From Nocardiopsis_B mangrovi (GTDB taxonomy: Bacteria > Actinomycetota > Actinomycetes > Streptosporangiales > Streptosporangiaceae): 64,000 bases of DNA. The number at the start of each line of letters is the position of its first letter. Positions within the stretch are counted from its first letter, which is position 1. This document shows, piece by piece, positions 25,430 to 35,146 of the stretch. Made by a program: the position numbers and the translations under genes. Under the pieces are notes generated by a model that saw only the letters and a program-made list of their open reading frames with translations, was not told the origin of the DNA and ran no database searches. The DNA is taken from NCBI RefSeq assembly GCF_042653925.1, contig NZ_JBHSFQ010000002.1, forward strand, positions 372,001 through 436,000. Reading direction: 5' to 3'.

Positions 25430-25876
25430 TCAGCGGGGATTCAGGATCTCGACGACCCGCATGAACCCGTCGGCGTCGTGCCCGAGTCCGATGGCGCGGC
25501 GGGACAGCCCTTCGGCGGCGCGCATCACGCTCGCGTCGATTCCGTGGCCCTCCGAGGCGTGGATGATATGGGCCATGGTCGACACCGTCGATGTGATCGG
25601 GTTGGTGTCGCCGGGGTATCGGCCCTCGTCCACGTCCTCCATGCCCTGCCCGAAGAGCGGTGGCAGGATCGCGGCGATGCCCTGGGCGAACGGCGCCAAC
25701 TCCTGGGCGCTGATGCCTTCCGCCCGTGCCACGGCCAGTGCGTGGGCGTAGCCGGCCATCGCCGTCCAGAAGACGTCGAGCAGAGCGATGTCGTACGCGG
25801 CCGCGCGGCCGATCTCGGCTCCGAGGTGGGTGTGGGTGCCGCCCAGGGTGTCCAGTACCGGGCGGTCGAAGGGGCG
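25430..25876 (-). pseudogene. C-terminal fragment of an imine-reductase/6PGDH-like NADP oxidoreductase
   Basis: 148 conserved residues: RPVLDTLGGTHTHLG, then AAAYDIALLDVFWTAMAGYAHALAVARAEGI and the rest of the all-helical C-terminal domain, to MRVVEILNPR. The N-terminal Rossmann domain that should precede is absent. Upstream of 25876 the sequence switches to the antisense of an HxlR gene. It cannot bind NADP and is a broken gene. The intact family reduces imines or hydroxyacids and is often paired with an HxlR or MarR regulator. Confidence 0.75.
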
Positions 25877-25879
25877 GCG

Positions 25880-26128
25880 ATGACGCGCGGCCGTGCTCAG
25901 GACCCGAACGTTTGCGGAGTGACCGCCGCGGTCGCCGTGATCGACGGCAAGTGGAAGACGCTGGTGCTGTGGCTCCTGGAGGAGAGGCCGTACCGCCCCG
26001 GCGAGCTGCGCCGCCGGGTGCCGGGCCTCACCGAGAAGGTGCTGACCCAGACACTGCGGGAGATGGGGGACGACGGACTCGTCCGGCGGGAGGTGCACGT
26101 CGGGGGGTGGGTCAAGGCGGTTTCGTGA
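25880..26128 (+). pseudogene. HxlR-family regulator, C-terminally truncated
   Basis: 82 residues from ATG 25880: CGVTAAVAVIDGKWKTLVLWLLEERPYRPGELRRRVPGLTEKVLTQTLREMGDDGLVRREV. This is a good HxlR winged helix, but it runs into GGWVKAVS and stops where family members continue for another 25-30 residues (YSLTELG-type wing and dimer helix). It begins 3 nt from the end of the oxidoreductase fragment, so both genes are cut at one junction. It may retain DNA binding but probably not dimerisation. Confidence 0.65.
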
Positions 26129-26266
26129 GGAGACCAGGGGATCGGGCGACGCCGCGGAGGTGAACGGGTCTGATAGGGGGCGTGTCCCACTGTGAAGACC
26201 GCCGCGCGGTTGTCGGGGGTCGACGCGGTCCTCCACCTCGGCTCCGCGTGAGGCGGATCCATTCTA

Positions 26267-26282
26267 GGTATCGATCCATACC
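26267..26282. promoter_or_regulatory. GGTAT-N6-ATACC palindrome upstream of a dead gene
   Basis: A perfect 5+5 palindrome with spacer CGATCC, about 90 nt before ATG 26374. Its shape fits GntR-type operators, which commonly control sugar-acid catabolic genes such as the remnant that follows. Confidence 0.4.
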
Positions 26283-26373
26283 AAAACAGTGTTGGACGTG
26301 CATCGTTTCAGGTCCTTACGGTGGTCCCAGTCACAGTCGGGCCAGTTCGTAACCAGTAGGAGGGGAAACGCCC

Positions 26374-26830
26374 ATGCCGACCTTCACTTCGACCGAGCTC
26401 GCCGAGCGTCTCGGCTCCGGGCCGCTTTCATTCCCGGTGACTCACTCCATCCGTGACCCGGCGTCGATCCGGCGCTGCGAACCGAGGTCGTCGGCACGAC
26501 ATCACCGCTCATCGGGTGCGCGGCCTTCGCTGAGTTGACAGCTGCTGTCAGCGTGCTGAAAGGTCGGCTCACCGCGACCGTTCACGCTGATGCGGCCGAT
26601 CACCTACTCGCCGCGAAGCCGCTGCCGCTCTTGGACGAACGGACGGGCCCGATCCTGTTCGGTGGCCGGCACACCGGCCGCGAGGCCGACTCGCCATAGT
26701 GCACCGCGGCCCGTTCCCGACCACGTCCGATCCCCGCTCGGCACCTCGTGCGGGACGCGCGCGATCGAGCGCTTGTCGCGACCCACCTTCCATCAGGACG
26801 CGCCGACGGCGCTGGTGCCGGTGAGGCGCG
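26374..26830 (+). pseudogene. Chimeric remnant: dehydratase N-terminus joined to aldehyde dehydrogenase C-terminus
   Basis: A good ribosome site (TAGGAGGGG) and ATG 26374 open MPTFTSTELAERLGSGPLSFPVTH, the start of 5-dehydro-4-deoxyglucarate dehydratase (DapA superfamily). After about 30 residues the sequence jumps, in another frame from 26472, to ALRTEVVGTTSPLIGCAAFAEL and LTATVHADAADHLLAAKPLPLL. This is the C-terminal part of 2-oxoglutarate semialdehyde dehydrogenase. A third frame continues GTRAIERLSRPTFHQDAPTALVP to about 26830, again matching the end of that enzyme. These two enzymes are consecutive steps in glucarate/galactarate breakdown, so a deletion fused the ends of a former operon. 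Confidence 0.75.
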
Positions 26831-27182
26831 CGACGACATCTCCATCAACGTGTGGCGCCGACTCGGCGGTGAACCCGGCCGAGACGCGCCCATCGTCGAC
26901 CGAGCAGTGCCGGCCGGCCACAGCGGGCCCCTTCGGTCGAACCCAGCCCTCGCCGGCGACGCCACGTGACCGGGCGTGCCCGGCCGCGACCTTCCCAATC
27001 CCGTCAGGACCCCATGACACCGCGATCACCTTCGTTATCACCGCCGTTGCGCCGGGCCACGGCTGCGTCACCGCTCTCCGCCACGCGATCCCGCCGGCAT
27101 CCACCTCTGACAGTCCGTAGTTGTCGATCATCGTCCCGCGGCCCAGTCCGCGCACGGCGCGTCTTCGATGGGAGCTCCCGCG
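26831..27182. other. Spacer before the second ABC importer operon
   Basis: 352 nt. A weak plus-strand continuation of the decayed aldehyde dehydrogenase may reach about 26970; beyond that I see no gene. The promoter of the importer operon should lie here but no clear boxes stand out. Confidence 0.35.
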
Positions 27183-28034
27183 ATGGCCATTCCTGAAGTC
27201 AAGCCGGACGACCTGCGCCGGTCGTCCCCTGAGCCGGCGCCCGGTGGACCGGCGAGGCCGCGTTCGCGGGGGCTCAGCCGCGACTCCATCATGGCCGGGG
27301 TGAAGGGGGTCGTGGGGATCGGCGGGCTCTTCGTCGTCTGGCAGCTAGTGGTCGTCATCACCGATCCGCCGGAGTACCTGCTCGTCGGGCCGATCTCCGC
27401 TTTCGCCGAGTTGATCGAGCGGCCCGGGTACTTCGCGAGTAATACCTTCGTCACCCTGCAGGAGGCACTCGCGGGGTTCGCGCTCGGTACCGCACTGGGG
27501 GTCCTGTGTGGCGCGGCCCTGCACTACTCGACGACGGTGCGCAGTTTTCTCTACCCCGCGCTGATCGCGATCGACACGATCCCCAAGGTCGCGCTCGCAC
27601 CGCTGTTCATCGTGTGGTTCGGGTTCGGCTTCGAGTCGAAGGCGTTCGTCGCCATGGCCATCGCGTTCTTCCCACTCGTGATCAACACCTATGACGGCCT
27701 GCGCTCCGTGCCCCGGGAATTGCAGGAACTCGCCCGGATCAACAAGGCGTCGCAGTGGAAGAAGATGACGAAGATCGAGTTCATCTACGCGATCCCGTCG
27801 ATCTTCTCGGGAGCGAAGATCTCCATCTCGCTGGCTGTGGGCGGGGCGGTCGTCGGTGAGTTCATCGCCGGCTCGAAGGGATTGGGCTACGTCATCCTCC
27901 TCGCCAACAGCCAGGTCGACCTCCCATCGATGTTCGCGGCCTTCATCGTGCTCGCGGCCATCGCGCTGGCGTTGTTCTTCCTCGTCGACTTCGCGGGACG
28001 AAAGCTGGTCCCGTGGAAGAACCACCTGAAGTGA
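27183..28034 (+). CDS. ABC transporter permease, nitrate/taurine (SsuC/TauC) type
   Basis: 283 residues. A 40-residue polar, Pro-rich head precedes about six hydrophobic helices (VVGIGGLFVVWQLVVVI, LAGFALGTALGVLCGAAL and others). The EAA-like ATPase contact loop is LRSVPRELQELARINKASQWKKMTKIEF. ATG 27183 follows GGGAG by nine nt; ATG 27168 in the same frame is an alternative. It forms the membrane channel of a complete importer with the lipoprotein and ATPase downstream. It is one of two importers of this family in the window. Confidence 0.88.
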   Translation: MAIPEVKPDDLRRSSPEPAPGGPARPRSRGLSRDSIMAGVKGVVGIGGLFVVWQLVVVITDPPEYLLVGPISAFAELIERPGYFASNTFVTLQEALAGFALGTALGVLCGAALHYSTTVRSFLYPALIAIDTIPKVALAPLFIVWFGFGFESKAFVAMAIAFFPLVINTYDGLRSVPRELQELARINKASQWKKMTKIEFIYAIPSIFSGAKISISLAVGGAVVGEFIAGSKGLGYVILLANSQVDLPSMFAAFIVLAAIALALFFLVDFAGRKLVPWKNHLK

Positions 28035-28055
28035 CCACGGAGATCGGAGACTCGG

Positions 28056-29081
28056 ATGCGCAACGCGACTCCTAGAACCGCCGCGATCGCCGCGGCGATG
28101 CTGCTCGTGGTCCTGTCGGGGTGCGCCGACGGCGGCGGGAAGAATTCCATGACCCTCATGCTCGACGTGGGGTACCTGCCGAAGCACGCCCCCTTCATCT
28201 CGGCTGTCGAGCAGGGCTTCTTCGAGGCGGAGGGTATCGACCTCACCGTCATGCCGGGTTCGGGGTCGACCAACACGGTCACCTCGGTCGATACCGGCAA
28301 GGTCGACGTCGGCTGGGCGGACTTCGGCGCCACGGTCACCAGCCAGGGCAGGGGCGCCGACGTCAGACAGGTCAACCTCGTACAGGCCAGGTCCGCCTAC
28401 GCGGTCGTCGCCCTCGCGGACACCGGGATCGATGACTGGGACGACCTCCAGGGCAGGACGGTCGCCACCGAGGGCGCGGGCGCGATGACCGCGATGTGGC
28501 CGTACGCGATGAGCACGCTGGGTTTCGACGAGGGCGATGTCAACGTCGTCCACGCATCGAGCGAATCGAAGATCCCCGGGCTGCTGTCGGGGCAGTGGGA
28601 CGCCAACCTCGCCCTGTACGTCTCCGACCAGCCGGCCATCGACGCACTCGGCCGGGAGGCCGTTGTGCTGAAGTGGTCCGACCTGGGCATCGACCTCTAC
28701 GGCAACGGGATCATCTTCTCCAACGAGAGACTCGAAAGCGATCCCGAGCAGGTGCGGAAGTTCAACCGGGCGATGCAGAAGGGCTACCTGTGGGCGTGTG
28801 CGCACCCGGATGAGGCCGCGCAGGACTTCCAGCAGCAGGTCGCAGGCTTCGAGACCGCGACCATCACCCTCGCGATCAACGAGCAGTGCGGCCTCAACTG
28901 GGGCTCCGGAGAGTCGGCGGATGAGTACGGCGTCATGGACGACGCCGGCGCGCAGGAAATGCTCGACGTCGCCCACGAGTTCCTCGGCCTGAACCCGGAG
29001 AGCGACCTCGCCCCCGAGGACGTGTACAGCAACGCCTACCTCGAGCCGCTGGACCGCAACGCGACCGTCCAGGCGCCGTGA
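28056..29081 (+). CDS. ABC transporter substrate-binding lipoprotein (NMT1/THI5-like, SsuA/TauA type)
   Basis: 341 residues. The signal ends in lipobox LSGC (Cys23), so the mature protein is anchored outside the membrane. The NMT1-like fold is recognisable: VGYLPKHAPFISAVEQGFFEAEGIDLTVMPGSGSTNTVTSVDTGKVDVGWADFG and later GLLSGQWDANLALYVSDQP. Ligands of this family include taurine, sulfonates, hydroxymethylpyrimidine, riboflavin and aromatic acids. The downstream M24 and RidA genes hint at a nitrogen-containing ligand; this is inference. The start follows GGAGATCGGAGA. Confidence 0.88.
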   Translation: MRNATPRTAAIAAAMLLVVLSGCADGGGKNSMTLMLDVGYLPKHAPFISAVEQGFFEAEGIDLTVMPGSGSTNTVTSVDTGKVDVGWADFGATVTSQGRGADVRQVNLVQARSAYAVVALADTGIDDWDDLQGRTVATEGAGAMTAMWPYAMSTLGFDEGDVNVVHASSESKIPGLLSGQWDANLALYVSDQPAIDALGREAVVLKWSDLGIDLYGNGIIFSNERLESDPEQVRKFNRAMQKGYLWACAHPDEAAQDFQQQVAGFETATITLAINEQCGLNWGSGESADEYGVMDDAGAQEMLDVAHEFLGLNPESDLAPEDVYSNAYLEPLDRNATVQAP

Positions 29082-29101
29082 CAGCCGAACGGGAGAGCCA
29101 C

Positions 29102-29881
<780 letters not shown>

Positions 29882-29930
29882 TCGGCCACCCGCCGACGAC
29901 CGAACCGATACAGACACAGAGGGGACACTC

Positions 29931-31580
29931 ATGCTGAGTCTCACCGCGAACGCCTCGCAGGTCGAACAGGCGTACGGGCTCAACGCGCGCAAGAGCCTGC
30001 TGTTCTCCGCGATCCGGCTCGACTCCTACCCGCTCGTCGCACCACTGATCGCACAGACCGACAAGGGACGGTTCCTGCTCGTCCGCCAGCAGGAGCAGGG
30101 CAACGCCCTCTCGGCCGGAGTCCCCAAGGAGCAGATCAGGTTCTACGCTCCCTGGGTCACGATCGACCCCCGGATCGTTGCCGGCACCCCCGCCTCGGAG
30201 TCGCTGACGAGCCTGGTGAAGGAACTCGCCGGCGGCGGGGAGGTCCGCCTCTCGGCCGACGTCGTCTACAGCCACTACCGCACGCTGTCCGGGGCCGTCG
30301 AACTCGTCGCCGCCGATCAGGAGCCCACCCCGGTCACCGCGTACGAGCTCGACCCCGAGGAGGTCCTGGCCCGGTTCGCGACCTGGCGGGAGACGGGCGT
30401 CCACACCGCGCGGCGGCTGATCGAGGATGTCGCACACCTCTCCGGCCTGGCCGAAGAGTTCACCGCCGGCAAGGACACCCGGTTCTCGGCATTGCGGGCG
30501 CTCGCCGCCGACCGCTCTCTCGACGCGCTCCTCCTGGCCGCGCCGCCCAACTTCACGGAGGCGACCGGGCTCGCCCAGCCGGACGGAGCGGTCGCCCTCT
30601 GGCTCGCCGGCTCGGACAGACTGGTCGTACTGGCGGCCGGCGACGCCTCCGGAGTCCCCGGGACACCCGGCGACCGGTTCCCGTCCATCGGCGCCGCGGT
30701 CCGCGCCTTCGCCCGCGGACCGCGGATCGGGGTCGAGGACGAGTGGATCAGCGTCGGCCTGGCCCGCGAACTCGAGCGCGAGCAGGGGGAACCGGTCCCG
30801 GTCTCGACGGACCTCGCCCACTGGCGGGACGTTCGCGACCACGAGGACCTCGCATTCCAGGTCGTCGCCGCCCGGGCGAGCGTGTTCGCCATCGAGGAGG
30901 CGCTGGCCTGGGCCGAGGACGGCCTCGACGCCGGCCGCTCGTTCTCCGAACTCGACATCAACGCCGTGTACGTCGACAAGCTCGCCGAGTTCCGCGCGGT
31001 GAACGAGATCCCGTTCGGAGTCGAGCCCTACTTCACCAACCTCCATTCGTCCAACCGGATGCTCTTTCCCGGCCCGCCCGTCGACTACCCGATCAACGAC
31101 GAGACGACCTGCATCCAGCTCGACGCCGGGGTGCGCGTCGTCGTCGACGGGGTCACCGTCGCCACCTCCGACATGGCCCGCTCGCTGCCGCGCACCGCAG
31201 CGGCGAAGGAGGCCTACGGCTTCTTCTTCGACGTGGTGCGCGAAGGCATCATCGGGCAGCTCAAGCCCGGTGTGGTGTGCGAGGACGTGCACGAGGGGAC
31301 CCTGCGCTACCTGGCGCCCCACCTCGACCGGATGGTCCAGATCGGGATGCTGGGAACGGACGTCGACTTCAACACCGAATACCGCAAGCGCAATGTCGGC
31401 CACCTCATGGGCAAGCAGGAGTCGTTCGCGAACGAACTCCGGCCGGGATACAAACACGTGCTCGATGCCGGCTCCTACGGTGCCGCCGAGATCCCGTGGC
31501 GCTACGACAACGTGGCGATCGGCACCGAGGACCTCTGGTACATCGGACGCGACCGAACCTACATCGTGTCCAAGCGGTGA
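29931..31580 (+). CDS. M24-fold (aminopeptidase P/creatinase-like) protein with altered metal ligands
   Basis: 549 residues. The C-terminal half is a pita-bread M24 domain. The first two ligand positions are present, Asp398 (IQLDAGV) and Asp414 (ATSDMARS), and a His at 491 (VGHLMGK). The last two positions, Glu in true metallopeptidases (EPG and the final ED motif), read Asp512 (VLDAGSYG) and Asp526 (RYDNVAI). The long N-terminal region contains two creatinase-like blocks separated by a divergent stretch. It may be a metal-poor hydrolase like creatinase, or bind a different ion. The operon context (importer plus RidA) suggests it cleaves an imported C-N compound. Confidence 0.75.
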   Translation: MLSLTANASQVEQAYGLNARKSLLFSAIRLDSYPLVAPLIAQTDKGRFLLVRQQEQGNALSAGVPKEQIRFYAPWVTIDPRIVAGTPASESLTSLVKELAGGGEVRLSADVVYSHYRTLSGAVELVAADQEPTPVTAYELDPEEVLARFATWRETGVHTARRLIEDVAHLSGLAEEFTAGKDTRFSALRALAADRSLDALLLAAPPNFTEATGLAQPDGAVALWLAGSDRLVVLAAGDASGVPGTPGDRFPSIGAAVRAFARGPRIGVEDEWISVGLARELEREQGEPVPVSTDLAHWRDVRDHEDLAFQVVAARASVFAIEEALAWAEDGLDAGRSFSELDINAVYVDKLAEFRAVNEIPFGVEPYFTNLHSSNRMLFPGPPVDYPINDETTCIQLDAGVRVVVDGVTVATSDMARSLPRTAAAKEAYGFFFDVVREGIIGQLKPGVVCEDVHEGTLRYLAPHLDRMVQIGMLGTDVDFNTEYRKRNVGHLMGKQESFANELRPGYKHVLDAGSYGAAEIPWRYDNVAIGTEDLWYIGRDRTYIVSKR

Positions 31581-31691
31581 CGGCCGGACCGCGCGCGATT
31601 CACCTCGGCCGTGCGGGGCGCGTCCGGCAGGCCGCCGGAAACGCGCCATCCGCTCGCCCTCGCTCGTCCGACGAATCGAATCGGGTGGAAC

Positions 31692-32153
31692 ATGACTGAC
31701 GTGCACGAGCGTCTCAAAGCGCTGTCCATCGAGCTTCCGGTGCTCGGCGCACCCCGCTATGCATATGAGGCGACCGCGCGCTGGGGCGACCTCCTCTATG
31801 TCTCCGGCCAGATCTCGCGGACCGCCTCGGGCGAGGTCCTGCGAGGCTGCCTGGGAGACGGTGCTGACGTGGCCGACGGGGTCGATGCCGCGAGGACCTC
31901 TGCGCTGAACCTCCTGGCGCGCATGGATGACGCGGTCGGCCTCGGTAACGTGCGTCAGGTGCTGAAGCTCAACGCCTGGGTCGCGAGCTCACGCGACTTC
32001 GTGGACCATCCGTCGGTGGTCGATGGGGCTTCGCAACTGTTGCTCGACGTCCTGGGCGACGCGGGTCGCCACGCTCGAACCGCGTTGCCGGCCCATGTGC
32101 TGCCTCAAGGCGCGCTCGTGGAACTCGACGCCACGATCGCGATTCGCAGCTGA
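31692..32153 (+). CDS. RidA/YjgF-family protein (enamine/imine deaminase)
   Basis: 153 residues of the RidA family, longer subgroup: WGDLLYVSGQISRTASGEVLRGCLGDGADVADGVDAARTSALNLLARMDDAVGLGNVRQVLKLNAWVASSRDF, then GRHARTALPAHVLPQGALVELDATIAI. The conserved Arg in the segment HARTALP and the terminal VELD motif mark the ligand pocket of the trimer. RidA proteins hydrolyse reactive enamines and imines released by other enzymes to ketones and ammonia. Placed 111 nt after the M24 gene, it probably deals with such an intermediate from the imported compound. Confidence 0.88.
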   Translation: MTDVHERLKALSIELPVLGAPRYAYEATARWGDLLYVSGQISRTASGEVLRGCLGDGADVADGVDAARTSALNLLARMDDAVGLGNVRQVLKLNAWVASSRDFVDHPSVVDGASQLLLDVLGDAGRHARTALPAHVLPQGALVELDATIAIRS

Positions 32154-32709
32154 TCTCGAGGCGTGCCGGTATACCGGTGCGCGGATCGGGTGAAAGGTTG
32201 CCGGAACGGTTTCGGTGGGGCGGATCGCCAATGGTGATCCGCCCCGGCGTCGTACCGGGGTGTGGGGTGCGCATGGGCGGAAGGGGGCGCCGCCCTGGAA
32301 CGCGTGCTCGGGAAGCAACGGCGCCACGACCTCACCGGGCTTCTCCTGCCGGCGTTGTCCGAAGCCGCTCCAGGGAGGGACCGAGCCGGGGGCGATCCCC
32401 CCGATTCGAAGCGCGAGACGGGGTTCGATGGAGGGAGCCCCTCGATGAAACCCGTCGCTCGACATGCGGGGACGCGTCCGCCACTCCGTCCGGACGACGC
32501 GACCCTCACCGATGACACCTGGTGCGACATCTTCGATCCCTTCGAGAGCCGCACCACGCTCGCCGACGGGCGACTCGTGTTCGAACCCCCCGCGGGCGCG
32601 GGGAATCCATCATCAGTCTGCGATCACGGTGAACACCGAATGGGGTAATGGCCGTCCCGTCGCCCCGCCCCCTCGCCGCCCCGCCGTCCCGGCCCGCGGT
32701 GCCCGGGGT
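32154..32709. other. Gene-free stretch, possibly decayed coding DNA
   Basis: 556 nt. The plus strand near 32480-32600 reads LTDDTWCDIFDPFESRTTLADGRLVFEPPAG, which looks gene-like but has no recognisable family and no proper start. It may be another fragment in this graveyard. No promoters or repeats were identified. Confidence 0.35.
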
Positions 32710-32925
32710 TCAGCCGGGGAGGCGGGTGAACTCGTTACTCAGGTCGCTGATCAGGCCGTGCTCGTCGATCGTCGCGTGCTCCACCCCGGCCACCGTGATG
32801 AGGCCGCCGTCCGCCATCCGGGCCGCGGCCGCCCACTCGGCCCGCAGCGTGCCGTCGTCGAGGGCCGTGGTGTTCCAGTAGTGCCGGGAGTCGGCGAAGG
32901 TGGCGAAGTGGGCGCGGTAGGCACC
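32710..32925 (-). pseudogene. C-terminal fragment of a SnoaL/NTF2-like protein
   Basis: About 67 residues ending at TGA 32710-32712: AHFATFADSRHYWNTTALDDGTLRAEWAAAARMADGGLITVAGVEHATIDEHGLISDLSNEFTRLPG. The beta-sheet half of a SnoaL-like cone (W-x-A repeats, DEHGLI turn) is recognisable. No start codon or N-terminal helices exist upstream, where the sequence switches to an AraC fragment on the other strand. Confidence 0.6.
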
Positions 32926-32948
32926 TTGAGGACCTGGTCGCGACCCAC

Positions 32949-33266
32949 GTGACGTTCAGCGGTGAGTGGCGCTTCACCTCGGCGCACCGGACGTTCACCG
33001 CGGGGGCGGGGCGGCTGTGCGTCCGCAGGAACGACGAGCCGTGGGACTTCGAGGTCGATCGGGGCACCCGGGGGATCGCGCTGGCCGTGCCCGCGCGGGA
33101 CATCCGCTTCCCGGCGAACACCCGGGCCGTCACGGCCGAGCTGGCATCGACCACGCTGACCGTGTCCGAACTCGCCGCCCGCTGGCACTTCACCGACAGG
33201 AGCCACTTCATCAGGGCCTACAGGAAGCGCTTCGGCGAGACACCTGCCGCACACCGGCGGACCTGA
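32949..33266 (+). pseudogene. AraC-family regulator with missing N-terminus and internal deletion
   Basis: TFSGEWRFTSAHRTFTAGAGRLCVRRNDEPWDFEVDRGTRGIALAVPARDIRF is part of an AraC ligand domain (AraC-binding-like type). It is followed almost directly by TLTVSELAARWHFTDRSHFIRAYRKRFGETPAAHRR, the last HTH of the DNA-binding domain. The first HTH and about 100 residues in between are gone. A deletion within one reading frame best explains this. The remaining protein cannot be a working two-HTH AraC regulator. Confidence 0.7.
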
Positions 33267-33354
33267 CGCCGGCTGCGGGATCGGCCTCGTCCAGGCAGGC
33301 GGCGACTCTGTCACCAGCCGTGGACGGGTTCTGCGAGGGCGGGCGCGAGGTGGC

Positions 33355-33978
33355 TCACCGACGTGGTCTCTGCTGGTCCAGCCATCCCTGGAGCACGTCG
33401 CACAGCGGCGCGAGATCCGCGTCGAGGTCGAGGAGCAGTTCGGAAGCGGGCTTCGAGGAGGTCCGCCAGTCGCGGAGGGTGGCGAGGTAGGCGGCCTGGA
33501 CGGCGCCGCCGATGCTCGCCGGAACCAGGGCGCGCTCGCTCACTCCCAGACGGCGTGCCACGTATTCGCCGACCGCGTCGGCCCAGCTGATCCACTGGGC
33601 GGACTCCTCCGCCCTGAGTTCGGGGGAGCCGTCGAGGATGATGAAGCGCTTCATCCAGATCCCGCGCTCATCGATGGAGGCACGCAAGGCGTCGACGACG
33701 CACGTCCGGACCACCGTCATGGCCGGCTCGGGCGCGTCCGCCTCCGCCAGCAGCCGGCGCAGGTGGCGCGTGTGGTCGTCGAAGGCGTACCAGATGATCT
33801 CCGACTTCGACGCGAAGTAGCGGAAGAACGTCGTCTTGCTGACGCCGCACGCCTCGATGATCGCCGCGAGGCCGGTCCCGCTGTAGCCGTGTTCCAGGAA
33901 GAGCTCGATCGCCACCGCCTCGATCTTCTCGCGCGAGGACAGCGGCGGTCGTCCCCGGGGGCGCCCGGCTTGGGCCAT
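33355..33978 (-). CDS. TetR-family transcriptional regulator
   Basis: 207 residues. The HTH is canonical: SREKIEAVAIELFLEHGYSGTGLAAIIEACGVSKTTFFRYFASKSEIIWYAFDDH. A helical ligand domain follows. It is divergent from an alcohol dehydrogenase gene (229 nt between the starts) and most likely represses it or itself. The N-terminal tail MAQAGRPRGRPPLS is a basic arm typical of the family. The length is normal. Confidence 0.9.
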   Translation of the reverse strand: MAQAGRPRGRPPLSSREKIEAVAIELFLEHGYSGTGLAAIIEACGVSKTTFFRYFASKSEIIWYAFDDHTRHLRRLLAEADAPEPAMTVVRTCVVDALRASIDERGIWMKRFIILDGSPELRAEESAQWISWADAVGEYVARRLGVSERALVPASIGGAVQAAYLATLRDWRTSSKPASELLLDLDADLAPLCDVLQGWLDQQRPRR

Positions 33979-34207
33979 GTCAGCACGTCCTCACCATGCG
34001 AATCAATTTCGGAACCGAGTACTATTATTGCCTGACCAGGGCGGAGGCCCGGGTGGTGCCGTCACGCCCGGCGGTCTTCCGCCGTCCGGCGGGGAACGCG
34101 CGCATGGCACGGGACCGACCGGAACGGGTAGCCGGGCCAGTACACGGTCCACCGGTCCTCGGCGGTCGGACCGCCACCGGGGACCAGGGGACGAGAAGGG
34201 AACGAAC

Positions 34208-35146
34208 ATGAAGGCGTGGCAGTTCACGGAGGTCGGGAAACCCCTCGTGCGCAACGACGTCCCGGAACCCGAAGCGGGCACGGGGGAGATCGTGGTCGAC
34301 GTGAAGGCGGCCGGGCTGTGCCACAGCGACGTCGGGTTCCTCGACGGAACCCTGACCTCTCTGCTGCCCTTCCGGCCGATCACCCTCGGCCACGAGATCG
34401 CGGGCGTCGTCGCCTCCACCGGTCCCGGCGCCGGTCGCTTTTCCGTCGGTGACAGAGTCGCCGTGCCCGCCGCGATCGAAGGCCCGGGGACCTCGTCGAA
34501 CGGCGGCTTCCAGCCCAAGGTCGCGGTACGCGAGGATCTGGTGATCCCGCTGCCCGACGGCATCGCGTGGGATCAGGCGGCCGCCGCGACCGACGCGGGG
34601 CTCACCTCCTACCACGCCATGATCGTGCAGGGAGCCGTGACGGCCGGTACCAAGGTCGGTGTCATCGGGTTCGGCGGGCTGGGCTCGCTGGGCGCCCAGA
34701 TCGCCCTCGCTGTGGGTGCCGAGGTCTTCGTGGCCGAGAAGAACGAGAAGGTGCACGCGTTCGCCCGTGAAAGCGGTGTCACCCACGTCGCGGCGGACAT
34801 CGCCGCCTTCGCCGACGAGAAGCTCGACGTCATCGTGGACTTCGCCGGATTCGGGACCACGACCGACGCGGCTGTGGAAGCCGTGCGGCGGGACGGACGC
34901 GTCGTACTGGTGGGCCTGGGCGTCGGCGAAGGCACCATCAACCTCCAGGCGCTCACCCTCAACCAGGTCATGCTCATCGGCTCCCAGGCGGGTACCCCCG
35001 AGGACTGCCGGGCGGTCCTCCGGCTGATCGCCGACGGCAAGGTCGCGTCGCGCATCACCCGCATCGGGTCCGACCGGATCGGCGATGGCATCGGAGCGCT
35101 CGAACGCGGGGAGGTCATCGGCCGGCTCGTCGCCCTCTACGACTGA
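34208..35146 (+). CDS. Zinc-containing alcohol dehydrogenase-like protein without the structural zinc lobe
   Basis: 312 residues, medium-chain dehydrogenase family. Catalytic zinc ligands Cys38 (AAGLCHSD) and His62-Glu63 (LGHE) are present and the Rossmann motif is IGFGGLGSLGAQIA. The loop that normally carries four cysteines is replaced by PAAIEGPGTSSNGGF, so no structural zinc is bound and the protein is about 30 residues short of the usual length. Such forms occur among fungal-type and actinobacterial reductases. ATG 34208 is preceded by GAGAAGGGAACGA. The divergent TetR gene is the likely regulator. The substrate is unknown. Confidence 0.82.
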   Translation: MKAWQFTEVGKPLVRNDVPEPEAGTGEIVVDVKAAGLCHSDVGFLDGTLTSLLPFRPITLGHEIAGVVASTGPGAGRFSVGDRVAVPAAIEGPGTSSNGGFQPKVAVREDLVIPLPDGIAWDQAAAATDAGLTSYHAMIVQGAVTAGTKVGVIGFGGLGSLGAQIALAVGAEVFVAEKNEKVHAFARESGVTHVAADIAAFADEKLDVIVDFAGFGTTTDAAVEAVRRDGRVVLVGLGVGEGTINLQALTLNQVMLIGSQAGTPEDCRAVLRLIADGKVASRITRIGSDRIGDGIGALERGEVIGRLVALYD

